Source: JAFGPS01 sp964628465 (GTDB lineage: Bacteria; Planctomycetota; Phycisphaerae; Sedimentisphaerales; Anaerobacaceae). Taken from it: a DNA stretch of 64,000 nt. Numbering within the stretch: the first letter of the stretch is position 1; each line of letters starts with the position of its first letter. The position numbers and the translations under genes were made by a program. This document shows positions 8,977-17,981 of this stretch, piece after piece. Location: contig CAZVOA010000005.1 in the NCBI GenBank assembly GCA_964628465.1, positions 1-64,000 on the forward strand, written 5' to 3'. The notes under the pieces were generated by a model that was given only the letters and a program-made list of their open reading frames with translations, was not told the DNA's origin and ran no database searches.

Positions 8977-9729
8977 TCAAACTGGAATTAATTTGTTCAT
9001 AAGCTCCGCGAATTCTGATACGAAAGAGCTTAAAAACGGTACAAAAATCGCCATCATAAACAGACCCAAACCAACACGTACAGGCAGGCTTATAAAAAGT
9101 ATATTCATTTCTGGAACGATACGAGCTAAAATCGCCAGTACGACCATGAGAAGTAAAAACGCGGCAAGAATCGGAGCCGCTAATTTCAAACCAGCACTAA
9201 GCATAACTGTTCCGGTACTCACTATTCCGCCTGTAAGAATTTCGATAGTCGGGATACTTCCTATTGGATACGATTCATAACTTTGCGTAATTATTGAAAT
9301 GAAGAGATGATGGCCGTTGGCACTAAGAAATAACAGGATGAAAATCATTTCAAGCAAACTACTGAGCGCTCGCGAACTCTCGCCCGTCAACGGATCCAGA
9401 ACTTCCGACATTGTAAAACCTATCTGGTCTTCAACTATTTCGCCGCCAATTTTGACTGCCGAGAAAATGCACCTCGCGACAATACCGAGAGCAAGTCCGT
9501 AAATCGCCTCGTTAGAAATCAGCAAAAATGCCTGAAAGGAAGATACTTGTGTTAAATTTAAGGTATATGGAACAATTGTAGAAAAAAATATTGATAAAAT
9601 GATAACCATTGCGGCTTTCATGTTTACAGGGACTACCAGCCAGCCGAATACAGGAAGGATTAGAAAGAATGCCGATAACCTCGTCAAAATCAATACAAAG
9701 CCAAGCAGCTTTTCGATTGCCGGTTCCAT
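8977..9729 (-). CDS. fliR: Flagellar export gate protein FliR
   Basis: 250-aa polytopic membrane protein, the FliR/SpaR component of the FliP-FliQ-FliR export gate in the MS-ring pore. The N-terminus LLGFVLILTRLSAFFLILPV and the middle QIGFTMSEVLDPLTGESS are typical, as is the C-terminal VPEMNILFISLPVRVGLGL block. It lies between fliQ (6-nt gap) and flhB (20-nt gap), the usual order. Confidence 0.95.
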   Translation of the reverse strand: MEPAIEKLLGFVLILTRLSAFFLILPVFGWLVVPVNMKAAMVIILSIFFSTIVPYTLNLTQVSSFQAFLLISNEAIYGLALGIVARCIFSAVKIGGEIVEDQIGFTMSEVLDPLTGESSRALSSLLEMIFILLFLSANGHHLFISIITQSYESYPIGSIPTIEILTGGIVSTGTVMLSAGLKLAAPILAAFLLLMVVLAILARIVPEMNILFISLPVRVGLGLFMMAIFVPFLSSFVSEFAELMNKLIPV

Positions 9730-9735
9730 GTTATA

Positions 9736-10005
9736 TTAGCGCCCGATATTTTCAATATAACTGAATATTTCTGTTGAAAAGCCAAGTAATATCTGGAGCA
9801 TCCAACTGGCGAATATGATAGTAACAGCTCCTACCGCCAGAAGTTTCGGCACAATAGTAATTGTCATATCTCGAATCGATGTAACTGCTTGAAACAATGT
9901 CACGACTAAACCCACAACAAGGCATGTCACTAAAACCGGTGCGGACAATAACAACGCCGTTTCGAGAGTATGACGTCCCAGGTAAATAATAAAACTACTA
10001 TCCAT
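9736..10005 (-). CDS. fliQ: Flagellar export gate protein FliQ
   Basis: 89 aa with two membrane helices, the normal size of FliQ. The FliQ hallmark LVVTLFQAVTSIRDMTITIV followed by PKLLAV is present. A strong AGGAGA Shine-Dalgarno lies upstream of the ATG. It forms the outer ring of the export gate together with FliP and FliR, encoded on either side. Confidence 0.96.
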   Translation of the reverse strand: MDSSFIIYLGRHTLETALLLSAPVLVTCLVVGLVVTLFQAVTSIRDMTITIVPKLLAVGAVTIIFASWMLQILLGFSTEIFSYIENIGR

Positions 10006-10064
10006 AATATTTCTCCTATAACCGATTCATGACTAAGAAGCCATACCGTATAACACAGAATAAA

Positions 10065-10937
10065 TCAGTTAAAACCAAGGCTAATACTTTTCGCGAGCAA
10101 TCCCCATCCATCAATTAGAATAAATAATATCAGTTTGAAAGGCAGTGAAATCATAGAAGGAGGCAGCATCATCATGCCTGCGCTTAGCAAAATTCCGGCA
10201 ATAACAATATCTAATAATAAAAACGGGATAAACAGAAGGCAGCCAATCTCGAAGGATGTCCTGAACTCGCTGATAATAAACGCCGGTGTCACGATGTGCA
10301 TATCCAAATCCATAGCGTTTGCCGGCGCCTTTATCTTTGCCATTTTCACAAACAAAGCAATGTCAGCCTGCCTGCATTGCCGCAGCATAAATTCCTTAAG
10401 GCATGAAACAGCTATATTTGACGCTTCCGGGAATTCAATTTCCTCGGCCAGGTACGGCTTAACGGAATTTGTATTGATTTTAGAAAAAGTCGGCGCCATT
10501 GTGTACAATGTAAGGAATAACGCCAGGCCAATTAACGATATAGTCGGCGGTATCGTCTGTGTTGTCAAGGCACGCCTCACAAACGACAATACAATTATAA
10601 TTCTCGCGAATGAAGTCGTCATTATCAAAAGGCTTGGTAAAAGTGCTAAGCCGCTGAAAACAATAACAAGCTTGACCGGCGTTGACCAGTCTTTGCCTTC
10701 GCTTTCGGACGCCATTGATTTATCTATAACATTTTTCAAATCTGAAATTGAAGGAAGCGCATTGTTTATCGCATTATTAGAGGAAGTTCCAGAACCATTA
10801 TCTAATGAAGGTGTTTCGATTCCGAGCGTATTTAAATTAATTTGCCCCTGACCATTCGTGTTTTGCGCAAAGCAAAGGTTAGCAGAAATGAGTACTGCTG
10901 AAACAATGAATATATTTTTACATATTTTACAAATCAT
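10065..10937 (-). CDS. fliP: Flagellar export gate protein FliP
   Basis: 290 aa. A cleavable signal-like N-terminus (IFIVSAVLISANLCFAQ) is followed by a low-complexity linker and the FliP core. Signatures are TTSFARIIIVLSFVRRAL and MMLPPSMISLPFKLILFILI near the C-terminus. It forms the central channel of the flagellar type III export gate. It starts 8 nt after the fliO stop codon, as in many fliOPQR operons. Confidence 0.96.
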   Translation of the reverse strand: MICKICKNIFIVSAVLISANLCFAQNTNGQGQINLNTLGIETPSLDNGSGTSSNNAINNALPSISDLKNVIDKSMASESEGKDWSTPVKLVIVFSGLALLPSLLIMTTSFARIIIVLSFVRRALTTQTIPPTISLIGLALFLTLYTMAPTFSKINTNSVKPYLAEEIEFPEASNIAVSCLKEFMLRQCRQADIALFVKMAKIKAPANAMDLDMHIVTPAFIISEFRTSFEIGCLLFIPFLLLDIVIAGILLSAGMMMLPPSMISLPFKLILFILIDGWGLLAKSISLGFN

Positions 10938-10944
10938 GAATATT

Positions 10945-11457
10945 TTAATCCAGTCCGTCTTCCTGAAGCGGCATACTCGATGAAAATTCCGTCAGGTCCG
11001 CAAGTTTACTTATGTTTTCGTTCGTACTTCCAATCAAGAGTCTGCGTTTTCCAATTTCAATAAGATGCACCGATTTGCGAGGTCCAAGATGCACTGTTTC
11101 GACAACATGGATTTCTTTTCCCTGCAACTTAGCGATATTTGGAAAATATTTCTTTATCATAAAAACAGCCGCCGCGCCAAGGATAAGAATAAAAACCATC
11201 GAAAGCATTATCTTATAGAATATTTCTGTTCCCTTTATTGGCGAATTTCCAGGAAAACCTGTATCATTCTGAAAAAGAGTATCCGTTTTCTTTGTTCCGC
11301 TGGTTGAAACCTGATTAGAATCAATGGTTTGATTTTGAATTGCTTCATTATTTGAATTTGCACCGGCTGAATACAAAAATATTACAAAGAAACACAGCAT
11401 AGCTATTGCTATAAACAAAAAGTTCTTTTTCGTATATTTTGCGTTATTCTGATTCAT
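10945..11457 (-). CDS. fliO: FliO-like flagellar assembly protein
   Basis: 170 aa with an N-terminal hydrophobic segment (LFIAIAMLCFFVIFLYSAGA), a Ser/Asn-rich linker, a second membrane helix (YKIMLSMVFILILGAAAVFM) and a FliO-type cytoplasmic domain (KEIHVVETVHLGPRKSVHLI then EIGKRRLLIGST). FliO helps assemble the FliP ring. Sequence is weakly conserved in this family; position directly before fliP and the VETVHLGPRKSVHLIEIG motif support the call. Confidence 0.88.
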   Translation of the reverse strand: MNQNNAKYTKKNFLFIAIAMLCFFVIFLYSAGANSNNEAIQNQTIDSNQVSTSGTKKTDTLFQNDTGFPGNSPIKGTEIFYKIMLSMVFILILGAAAVFMIKKYFPNIAKLQGKEIHVVETVHLGPRKSVHLIEIGKRRLLIGSTNENISKLADLTEFSSSMPLQEDGLD

Positions 11458-11613
11458 ATTTCTTCTTATTCAAAAACAGTCTGTAGATTCAGCATCTGAC
11501 TTTAATGGGAAGTGCAAATATCGTACCAGAAGCAAAAGGTGCATTATCTCATCAAGAATAAAGACAAGATGATATAGAATTGATAATTATGTTAAATAAA
11601 TTGACGCTGATGA

Positions 11614-12387
11614 TTAGTTTTGTGTCAGTACCGCGATAGCTATTTGCTTTTGAGAAGAAATTTCGCTGCCAGGACCTGCCCATTCTCCTCCTGAACCTGC
11701 CCCCCATGAATAAACGGACCATTTCGGGCCAGGCCCTAATACATTTGAATTGTTTTTACTATCCAGCATAGATTCCAACGAAGCTCTTATATACTTGGCA
11801 ACAATTTCAGCTCGCATCGCTGAGATTAACCACTGTTTTTGTTGATTTTTCTCTTCAGGAGCAAGACCTAAAATATAAAGCGAAACAGGTTCTCTCGCTT
11901 TGCTGATAACCAGATTTTTGCAAAATTCAGTTAAATATTGTTTTGTTGACTCATCGAGTTCAACCTTACCCTGTTCAAATTTAATATTATTATCAACTGA
12001 GAAATTGTTCTTTTTAGCGATTATTTCCGGTGGAATCGCAGCCGCTGATTCTTTTACCTTTTCAAAAATCCGTCGAAGCTGTTCGGCTTTGGCGTCGATG
12101 GTTCTTGTGTCGGCAGTTTCATCAGGCTCATCTATGCTATATTTTATTTTAGTACTGCCAAGTTCCGGCGAACTATGCCTTCCCATTAGAATGCCAAGAC
12201 CCATACATCTTATGGACTTCAGAAAAGCATCCCTGCCTCTATCATAAAATTCCGCATCCTGAGTATCAGCAAGAGTTAAAAGCATTACAAAAAACGTCAA
12301 CAGAAGAGTGACCATATCGGAAAAGGTCACGATATACGCCGGTACTTTAGGACCGTCATCTTCGCTTGTCTGACGTACACGTCTCAA
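11614..12387 (-). CDS. Second MotB-like stator protein
   Basis: 257 aa. One membrane helix near the N-terminus carries the stator ion-binding aspartate in VTFSDMVTLLLTFFVMLLTL. A long linker and an OmpA/MotB-like region (FEQGKVELDESTKQYLTEFC, then SAMRAEIVAKYI) follow. The start is TTG, with AGGAG upstream, overlapping the stop of the preceding motB (TTGA). Two motB paralogs in tandem after one motA suggest a heteromeric or alternative stator B subunit. A 226-nt... no gene lies between its end and fliO apart from a 156-nt spacer. Confidence 0.85.
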   Translation of the reverse strand: MRRVRQTSEDDGPKVPAYIVTFSDMVTLLLTFFVMLLTLADTQDAEFYDRGRDAFLKSIRCMGLGILMGRHSSPELGSTKIKYSIDEPDETADTRTIDAKAEQLRRIFEKVKESAAAIPPEIIAKKNNFSVDNNIKFEQGKVELDESTKQYLTEFCKNLVISKAREPVSLYILGLAPEEKNQQKQWLISAMRAEIVAKYIRASLESMLDSKNNSNVLGPGPKWSVYSWGAGSGGEWAGPGSEISSQKQIAIAVLTQN

Positions 12388-13061
12388 TTGTATATGCTCC
12401 TTTGCAGCAATGATATTTCTACAAAGCTTTCTTCTTCTGAATCAGAACTTTTATATGATGTCGTTCCTGAAATAGAAACACTTAAGCGATTTTTATCAAT
12501 ACGCTTGTTCGAAATCAGATAATTCATAACTGCACAGGCACGCTCAAGATGTATAGATTCAGACTTCTCGTCATAAACCGGACTTCTTTCACTAATAACG
12601 ACACGGTTTGTCATTTCAGCAAGATATAAAGCTAAATCATTGAGTATCTCACGTCCTTTAGTAGAAAGAATTTTACCATTGCCATAGAACAGGTTTTTCG
12701 ATGGTAAAAGCAAAACTACCCCATCATTTAAATCACTGGATAACTGTTCTTCCAGAAGACCTTCATTCTTACTTTCACTCTGTGTTGATTTTTCACTTCC
12801 TACATCATCGTCATTTACATATTTTATAGGTTCGATTACATTAAGTGAATCTCTACTGTCATGAGGCAGAGGAAAAATGGAATCCAGCGCATGAGAATAA
12901 ATAGCCTGCAATTTGCTGAATTTTTTGTTGTCGAAAGATGAAAAGCTAAGTAAAAGTACAAAGAATGTCAGCAAAAGCGTCATACAATCACTAAATGTCA
13001 CCATCCATTCCGGTGCGCCTTGCTGGGTTTCTTCTTCCTGTGGTTTACTCTGCCTTGCCAT
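12384..13061 (-). CDS. motB: Flagellar stator protein MotB
   Basis: 225 aa. The N-terminal membrane helix contains the essential aspartate in WMVTFSDCMTLLLTFFVLLL, which binds the coupling ion. The periplasmic part holds an OmpA-like peptidoglycan-binding domain (FYGNGKILSTKGREILNDLA, then ERACAVMNYLIS) that is shorter and more diverged than usual. It begins at the last base of the motA stop codon, so the two are translationally coupled. With MotA it forms the stator that powers rotation. Confidence 0.9.
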   Translation of the reverse strand: MARQSKPQEEETQQGAPEWMVTFSDCMTLLLTFFVLLLSFSSFDNKKFSKLQAIYSHALDSIFPLPHDSRDSLNVIEPIKYVNDDDVGSEKSTQSESKNEGLLEEQLSSDLNDGVVLLLPSKNLFYGNGKILSTKGREILNDLALYLAEMTNRVVISERSPVYDEKSESIHLERACAVMNYLISNKRIDKNRLSVSISGTTSYKSSDSEEESFVEISLLQRSIYN

Positions 13062-13831
13062 TATACAGTAGCTTTCACTTCTTTTCTTCTGCTCTGCGAG
13101 ACAAATACCTGCATCTTTTCACGAATAACAGTAGGACTGTCGCCCTCTGATATCGCACAAACACCTTCTATAATCATTTCTTTGGCTGTGGTTTCGGCCT
13201 TTGAATAAATTCCAAGCTTGCCTGCGAGCGGTATAAAAATCAGGTTTGCCACGAATGCGCCATAAAATGTAGTAAGCAGCGCGACAGCCATACCAGCGCC
13301 AATTTGATCAGGCGAAGACATATTTTTAAGCATTTGTACGAGACCAATAAGCGTACCAATCATACCAAAAGCCGGAGCGGCGGCTCCCATAAACTCGAGA
13401 ATTTTTTTTCCTGTCGCATGACGGTCGCGCAGATAATCAATCTCAAGTGACAGGAGGTCTCTTATCGTTTCAGCATCCTGGCCATCAACAAGCATTTGCA
13501 TTCCCTTAACGAAAAATAAATCTTTTATCTTCGGAATTTCCTGTTCGAGAGCAAGAGCGCCATCACGCCTGTTTATAGCCGCGAAGTTGACCATATTCTG
13601 GATTATTTCCGTTGCAGGCGGAATTTTTGCCACTATTGTTTTTTTTATGATTGAGAAAATACCAAGAAACTGAGGCAATGAAAAATGTATCAACGTCGCG
13701 CATATCATACCGCCGATAGTTAAAGCCAGTGAAGGAATATGAATAAATGCCTTCCCCATTCCACCGGTTACACAAGAACCTATAACAACAATAAAACCAA
13801 GTAATACGCCAATGATTGTTGCGATATCCAT
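13061..13831 (-). CDS. motA: Flagellar stator protein MotA/PomA
   Basis: 256 aa, four membrane helices. The start MDIATIIGVLLGFIVVIGSC and the helix APAFGMIGTLIGLVQML, with the conserved proline before the helix-3 core, are of the PomA/MotA type; the overall form resembles sodium-type PomA, but the coupling ion cannot be decided from sequence by eye. The large cytoplasmic loop between helices 2 and 3 is present. It is followed directly by two motB-like genes. Confidence 0.93.
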   Translation of the reverse strand: MDIATIIGVLLGFIVVIGSCVTGGMGKAFIHIPSLALTIGGMICATLIHFSLPQFLGIFSIIKKTIVAKIPPATEIIQNMVNFAAINRRDGALALEQEIPKIKDLFFVKGMQMLVDGQDAETIRDLLSLEIDYLRDRHATGKKILEFMGAAAPAFGMIGTLIGLVQMLKNMSSPDQIGAGMAVALLTTFYGAFVANLIFIPLAGKLGIYSKAETTAKEMIIEGVCAISEGDSPTVIREKMQVFVSQSRRKEVKATV

Positions 13832-13834
13832 AAA

Positions 13835-14542
13835 CTAATTAACCTCAGATATTTGTTTCAACCTTCTGCTCAAATCCGCGGCTAATTCAGGTTTTGACAC
13901 GGCAAGATCAGCCAAAAGCTTGGCCTTTGTCCTGTCACCCATAAAGTAAAGAATTTTTACCGCGTCATCAAAACTGTTTATTCCGCTTGTTTCTTTTCCT
14001 GAATCAGTTTTTTCACACATGTTAGTAATGATTAAACTTGCGCTGCTCGAATCCATTTTGTCATAAGTCGCGGCAATAGATGCAAGATTATTCGTTTCCT
14101 GTTTTTCGATTTCGAGACGACTCCTGACCAGCTTGTCCTTCTCGCTTTTAATGTTGGCGGTAATTGAAGCCAACTCAATCTGCAAATTGTTCAGCTTCTC
14201 AATATCCTGCTTCAATATATCCTGAGTCAATTGCAGCCGTTGTTCTCGAACTTTAAGATTTTCGAGTTTTTTGTCATAATCCTGCATTTTACCGCGAAGT
14301 TCATGAATAAGATTATTGAGCTGCTGTTCCGCCAAATATTTCGTTGACGGCTCAAAGTTTGGAACTGATTGCGAAGCATTTGAAACAATCGCAGAATCCC
14401 CTGTTTCCCGTATTTCCTGTTTGGCATGTTCTTGGGCTATCGCTTTTTGTTTTGCTTTACCAGTAAACCATATAAAACCAAAACTTCCGCCAAAACTAAC
14501 CAATCCCAACACTATCGTAAGTAACAAAAATTTCTTACTCAC
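13835..14542 (-). CDS. Coiled-coil MotE-like protein
   Basis: 235 aa: one N-terminal membrane helix (FLLLTIVLGLVSFGGSFGFI), a long coiled coil (about residues 70-150, LRGKMQDYDKKLENLKVREQ and so on), and a C-terminal MgtE-N-like helical region (YFMGDRTKAKLLADLAVSKP). This layout matches MotE, a periplasmic or membrane chaperone of flagellar motors, and it lies between fliJ and motA. The gene starts 10 nt after fliJ and ends 3 nt before motA. Family assignment is by architecture and context. Confidence 0.7.
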   Translation of the reverse strand: MSKKFLLLTIVLGLVSFGGSFGFIWFTGKAKQKAIAQEHAKQEIRETGDSAIVSNASQSVPNFEPSTKYLAEQQLNNLIHELRGKMQDYDKKLENLKVREQRLQLTQDILKQDIEKLNNLQIELASITANIKSEKDKLVRSRLEIEKQETNNLASIAATYDKMDSSSASLIITNMCEKTDSGKETSGINSFDDAVKILYFMGDRTKAKLLADLAVSKPELAADLSRRLKQISEVN

Positions 14543-14552
14543 TTTTAATCTC

Positions 14553-14996
14553 CTAATTATGATTTCTTACAAACATTATACTTGATTCTTCATCCATTTC
14601 TTTTTGTTCGATTTTTTCCTGCTCTTTTATATAATCTTCTTTTGCCTGAGCCTGCAATTTTTCCATTCCTTCTTTTGCCTGTCTTAATTTTACTACTTCA
14701 TCCAGCTTTTGTTTCTGCTGTAATTCAAGCTCTTGTATTTTTTTTTCAAGACTTTTAATTTTTTCATTGCCCGCCGCTGAATTCTTCAAAAAGAATTCCT
14801 GCTCAGCTAATCTTTCGCGAGCGTTTTTACCGGATAAATCCTTTATTAAATTTTCCAGAATTTTCTTTTGCAAAAGCAATTCACATCGCGTCGCGGCGAG
14901 TTTTTCAGTTAAGGCGAATAATTCAACTCTTGCTTTCTGCTCCTGCATTATTCTAATTTCAAGAACGCGTTGTAATCTCCAATCAAACTTTCTCAT
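14553..14996 (-). CDS. fliJ: Flagellar export chaperone FliJ
   Basis: 147 aa, almost entirely two-stranded coiled coil (MRKFDWRLQRVLEIRIMQEQ at the start, then heptad-rich KIKSLEKKIQELELQQKQKL). The opening FxWRLQRVLEIR is the FliJ signature. FliJ forms the central stalk of the FliH-FliI ATPase complex and escorts export substrates. It follows fliI with a 17-nt gap. Confidence 0.9.
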   Translation of the reverse strand: MRKFDWRLQRVLEIRIMQEQKARVELFALTEKLAATRCELLLQKKILENLIKDLSGKNARERLAEQEFFLKNSAAGNEKIKSLEKKIQELELQQKQKLDEVVKLRQAKEGMEKLQAQAKEDYIKEQEKIEQKEMDEESSIMFVRNHN

Positions 14997-15013
14997 ATTT
15001 CATAATTTCTTAT

Positions 15014-16393
15014 CTATGAACCAAGCAATTGATTCCAGGAATTTGTAATTGCTGTTAATCTTCGCAGTGTCTCATCAAAACTTGTTTTTTCACGAACAGG
15101 CTGAATGAGAAACTCGCGAATTTTGTCAATCAAAGCAATCGCGCCATCTATCCGCCTGTTACTGCCGGAAGAAAAAGCACCTATATTTATCAGGTCTTCC
15201 GCATCCAGGTAAGTAGCGTAAATTTCCCTTAGTTTCTGTGCGGCAATTTTATGCTCTTTACCTGCAACAACTGACATCAAACGACTCACACTCTGTAAAA
15301 TATCTATAGCCGGATAATGCGCTCTCTGGGCAAGTTTTCTCGAGAGAACTATATGCCCGTCAAGCAGACTTCTTGCGCTGTCAGCAACAGGGTCGGACAA
15401 ATCATCATTTTCCACAAGAACGGTAAGAATACCGGTAATACTCCCGAATTCTGCGCATCCTAATCTTTCGATAAGTCTTGGCATGAGAGCAAATACGCTC
15501 GGGCAATAACCTTTTGAAGCAGGCGGTTCACCAGCGGCAAGCCCTATCTCTCTTTGCGCCTGTGCAAAACGTGTCAGAGAATCCATCATAAATAAAACAT
15601 TTTTACCAATGTCCCTGAAATATTCCGCTATCGTTACAGCGACAAACGCCGCTTTAACTCTTTGAATTGGCGGGGAATCGGACGCGGCTACTATAATAAC
15701 GCTTCGTTCCAGGCCTTCCGGGCCAAGGTCTGATTCAAGAAATTCTCTTACTTCACGGCCTCGCTCACCTATCAACGCGACAACATTGACATCAGCTTCG
15801 CTTGAATTCGCGATATCGCCAAGCAAAACACTTTTACCTACGCCGCTGCCCGCGAAGATTCCTATCCTTTGCCCCCTGCCGCAGGTTAATATTCCATCTA
15901 TAGACCTGATTCCAAAAGCTAATGGTTTTGTAATTTTTTCCCTGCTCAATGCAGGTGGACTGCCCGCATCCAATGCTTTTTTGTCAGTGCCATCCAGCGG
16001 ACCTTTGTTATCAATCGGCTCACCAAGTCCATTCAAGACTCTGCCAAGTATTTTTTCGCTCAGCATAATATATCGCGGCGCGGTTAACGCGGTAACCGCG
16101 TCACCTGGCGAAATACCAGAAATATGCTCCAGAGGCAAAAGAATTAAATGGTCATGATGGAAACCAACTACTTCCGCCAAAACGCGCTTTCCATCGCGAA
16201 TATTTATACAGCACAGCTCACCAAGTCCGACTGATGGGCCGTTCGACTCAACAGTAAGACCGGACACTCTTACAATCGAACCGCTGCAACGGAGAGTATT
16301 CGTGTTGTTGAGAACATTGTGATATTTCACAAAGTCAATCAGGCTGTCGCTTTCACATTGCGTCTGGCATATTGTATCAGGTATATTTGACAT
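15014..16393 (-). CDS. fliI: Flagellum-specific ATPase FliI
   Basis: 459 aa, homologous to F1-ATPase beta subunit; the cytoplasmic hexamer energises flagellar protein export. The Walker A motif GSGVGKS is at residues 182-188, the RERGREVREFLESDLG block follows, and the Walker B-type strand is NVLFMMDSLTRFAQAQREIG. The C-terminal region carries ARSLLDGHIVLSRKLAQRAH. Length is standard. It sits between fliH (11-nt gap) and fliJ. Confidence 0.96.
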   Translation of the reverse strand: MSNIPDTICQTQCESDSLIDFVKYHNVLNNTNTLRCSGSIVRVSGLTVESNGPSVGLGELCCINIRDGKRVLAEVVGFHHDHLILLPLEHISGISPGDAVTALTAPRYIMLSEKILGRVLNGLGEPIDNKGPLDGTDKKALDAGSPPALSREKITKPLAFGIRSIDGILTCGRGQRIGIFAGSGVGKSVLLGDIANSSEADVNVVALIGERGREVREFLESDLGPEGLERSVIIVAASDSPPIQRVKAAFVAVTIAEYFRDIGKNVLFMMDSLTRFAQAQREIGLAAGEPPASKGYCPSVFALMPRLIERLGCAEFGSITGILTVLVENDDLSDPVADSARSLLDGHIVLSRKLAQRAHYPAIDILQSVSRLMSVVAGKEHKIAAQKLREIYATYLDAEDLINIGAFSSGSNRRIDGAIALIDKIREFLIQPVREKTSFDETLRRLTAITNSWNQLLGS

Positions 16394-16404
16394 ATATCAA
16401 TTTC

Positions 16405-16962
16405 TTACTGTGTATTTTTCAGAGCTTTTTCTATTTGCTCAAGCTGATCATTGATTAAAGAAATAATTGTTCCTTTTGATGTTTTTACCAAACATTCAGC
16501 ACGTCCGACATTAGGATCCGCGATTAAAGTAACTCCTGGCGGTAAAGTGCTTTTATCTTTTTTTATAACCTCATGACACTGCTCGTAATCTTCAGGATTC
16601 AAATGCACTACAACATCCTGATTCGTTGGCGAAATCTTAAGAGCTTCTTTAATTATGGATTCAATTTCATAATCTTTGTTTTCGATTTTCTGTGCCAGGA
16701 TTTTTCTCGCGATTTCTATCGAAAGTTTCGCGATTTCTTCCCCCCGCCGGGCCACAATATTTCCGTAATATTGATTCACTTTCGCTGCCGCCATTTTTAA
16801 TGAATTACACGCGGAGGCAAATTCTTTTTTTTGCTTTTGTAAAACTAAATCATTAATCTGTTCAGCATTTTTCATTTCATTTTGAAAAGACGCTGTACTT
16901 CCATCGAAAATCGTTATCGATTTAATTACATTATCAAGATTTAGCGATATTTGGCTGACCAT
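16405..16962 (-). CDS. fliH: Flagellar assembly protein FliH
   Basis: 185 aa. The helical N-terminus is Lys/Gln-rich and the C-terminal domain has the FliH/HrpE signature EEIAKLSIEIARKILAQKI, then VVVHLNPEDY and DPNVGRAECLVKTSKGTI. FliH dimers regulate the FliI ATPase and dock it to the C ring. The gene starts 3 nt after the end of fliG. Confidence 0.92.
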   Translation of the reverse strand: MVSQISLNLDNVIKSITIFDGSTASFQNEMKNAEQINDLVLQKQKKEFASACNSLKMAAAKVNQYYGNIVARRGEEIAKLSIEIARKILAQKIENKDYEIESIIKEALKISPTNQDVVVHLNPEDYEQCHEVIKKDKSTLPPGVTLIADPNVGRAECLVKTSKGTIISLINDQLEQIEKALKNTQ

Positions 16963-16965
16963 TTG

Positions 16966-17967
16966 TTATTCTTCTATAAAAGCAAGCTCTCCACTGACAT
17001 TTTTTTCCCGAAGCATATTAACTATATCTTCCCTGGCGTTTAAAATATCTTCTTTCTTTGGACTCGACATAAGAGAGGTTTCCTCTTCTAATGCCGCGTT
17101 TGCTCTTTCGGAAATATTCGACATAATCTTTTTAACTATTTTTTCTTCACCTTTATACATCGCCAAAGCCAGTTTTCGCGAATCAAAACCTCGCAATATT
17201 TCCTGCAGCGACCTGTCTGTAATTAATGGAATATCTTCCCATAGAACCATTAGTTTCAATACATTTACACCGGCATCTGCATCTTTTTCTCTTATTGAGT
17301 TAACCAGGCCATCACGAATATCTTTTCCGAGATTTCTTAAAATAACCGCGACTTTACGCAGTGGATTCTCAGTCTGAGTGTCTTCGGAAAGCCCGGATTC
17401 AGCGGCCAAAGCATCGAGTTTTTTACAAACTGATTCAGCTATTCTTAATCTTGCTTCAGGTGTAACAGTCTCGCTTTTTGTCATTCTGCTTATCGCGTTA
17501 ATTCTTATATTATCTTCCAGTAAACTTATAACTTCGGAACTCTTTTTCGCCGGTAACACAGATAGAACAACTGCCACGGCCTGAGGGTGTTCGGAATTCA
17601 GAACCGAAGAAAGAACCTGGGAATTCGCCGAACGGATTGGAATGAAAGGGTCGCGTTTATGCAGGAGTGATTCTATTTGCGTTTGGATACTTTGAGCTTT
17701 AGTTTCTCCTATCGCAGCCTTGAGAAGTTCACCCAAAAATACATCTATTTGAAATCCTTTATCAGGTGTTTCAAGAGAACTGCAGAATTGCTGTGCAATT
17801 TCAAAGCCTTCATTATTATTTTTCAAACCGGAAGCATTTAGATAAGCCATTTCAACCGCAAGTTCCTGTATCGCTTTAGCGTCAATACCCTTTACGAGTT
17901 CTGATGCGGTTGTCGGATCAAGACTTAATAATAACATTGCGGCTTTTTGTTTACCGGATAATGACAT
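16966..17967 (-). CDS. fliG: Flagellar motor switch protein FliG
   Basis: 333 aa, full length. The N-domain (SGKQKAAMLLLSLDPTTASE) binds FliF. The middle carries SEHPQAVAVVLSVLPAKKSS, the FliG EHPQ signature. The C-domain VLWEDIPLITDRSLQEILRG then FDSRKLALAMYKGEE carries the charged residues that contact MotA. Location right after fliF is standard. FliM and FliN, its C-ring partners, are not in the window. Confidence 0.95.
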   Translation of the reverse strand: MSLSGKQKAAMLLLSLDPTTASELVKGIDAKAIQELAVEMAYLNASGLKNNNEGFEIAQQFCSSLETPDKGFQIDVFLGELLKAAIGETKAQSIQTQIESLLHKRDPFIPIRSANSQVLSSVLNSEHPQAVAVVLSVLPAKKSSEVISLLEDNIRINAISRMTKSETVTPEARLRIAESVCKKLDALAAESGLSEDTQTENPLRKVAVILRNLGKDIRDGLVNSIREKDADAGVNVLKLMVLWEDIPLITDRSLQEILRGFDSRKLALAMYKGEEKIVKKIMSNISERANAALEEETSLMSSPKKEDILNAREDIVNMLREKNVSGELAFIEE

Positions 17968-17981
17968 TCACTTACTCCTCT

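Noticed and set aside
10135..10851. 238-aa plus-strand reading frame
   Set aside because: It lies wholly antisense to fliP, whose signatures are unambiguous; the translation matches no family.
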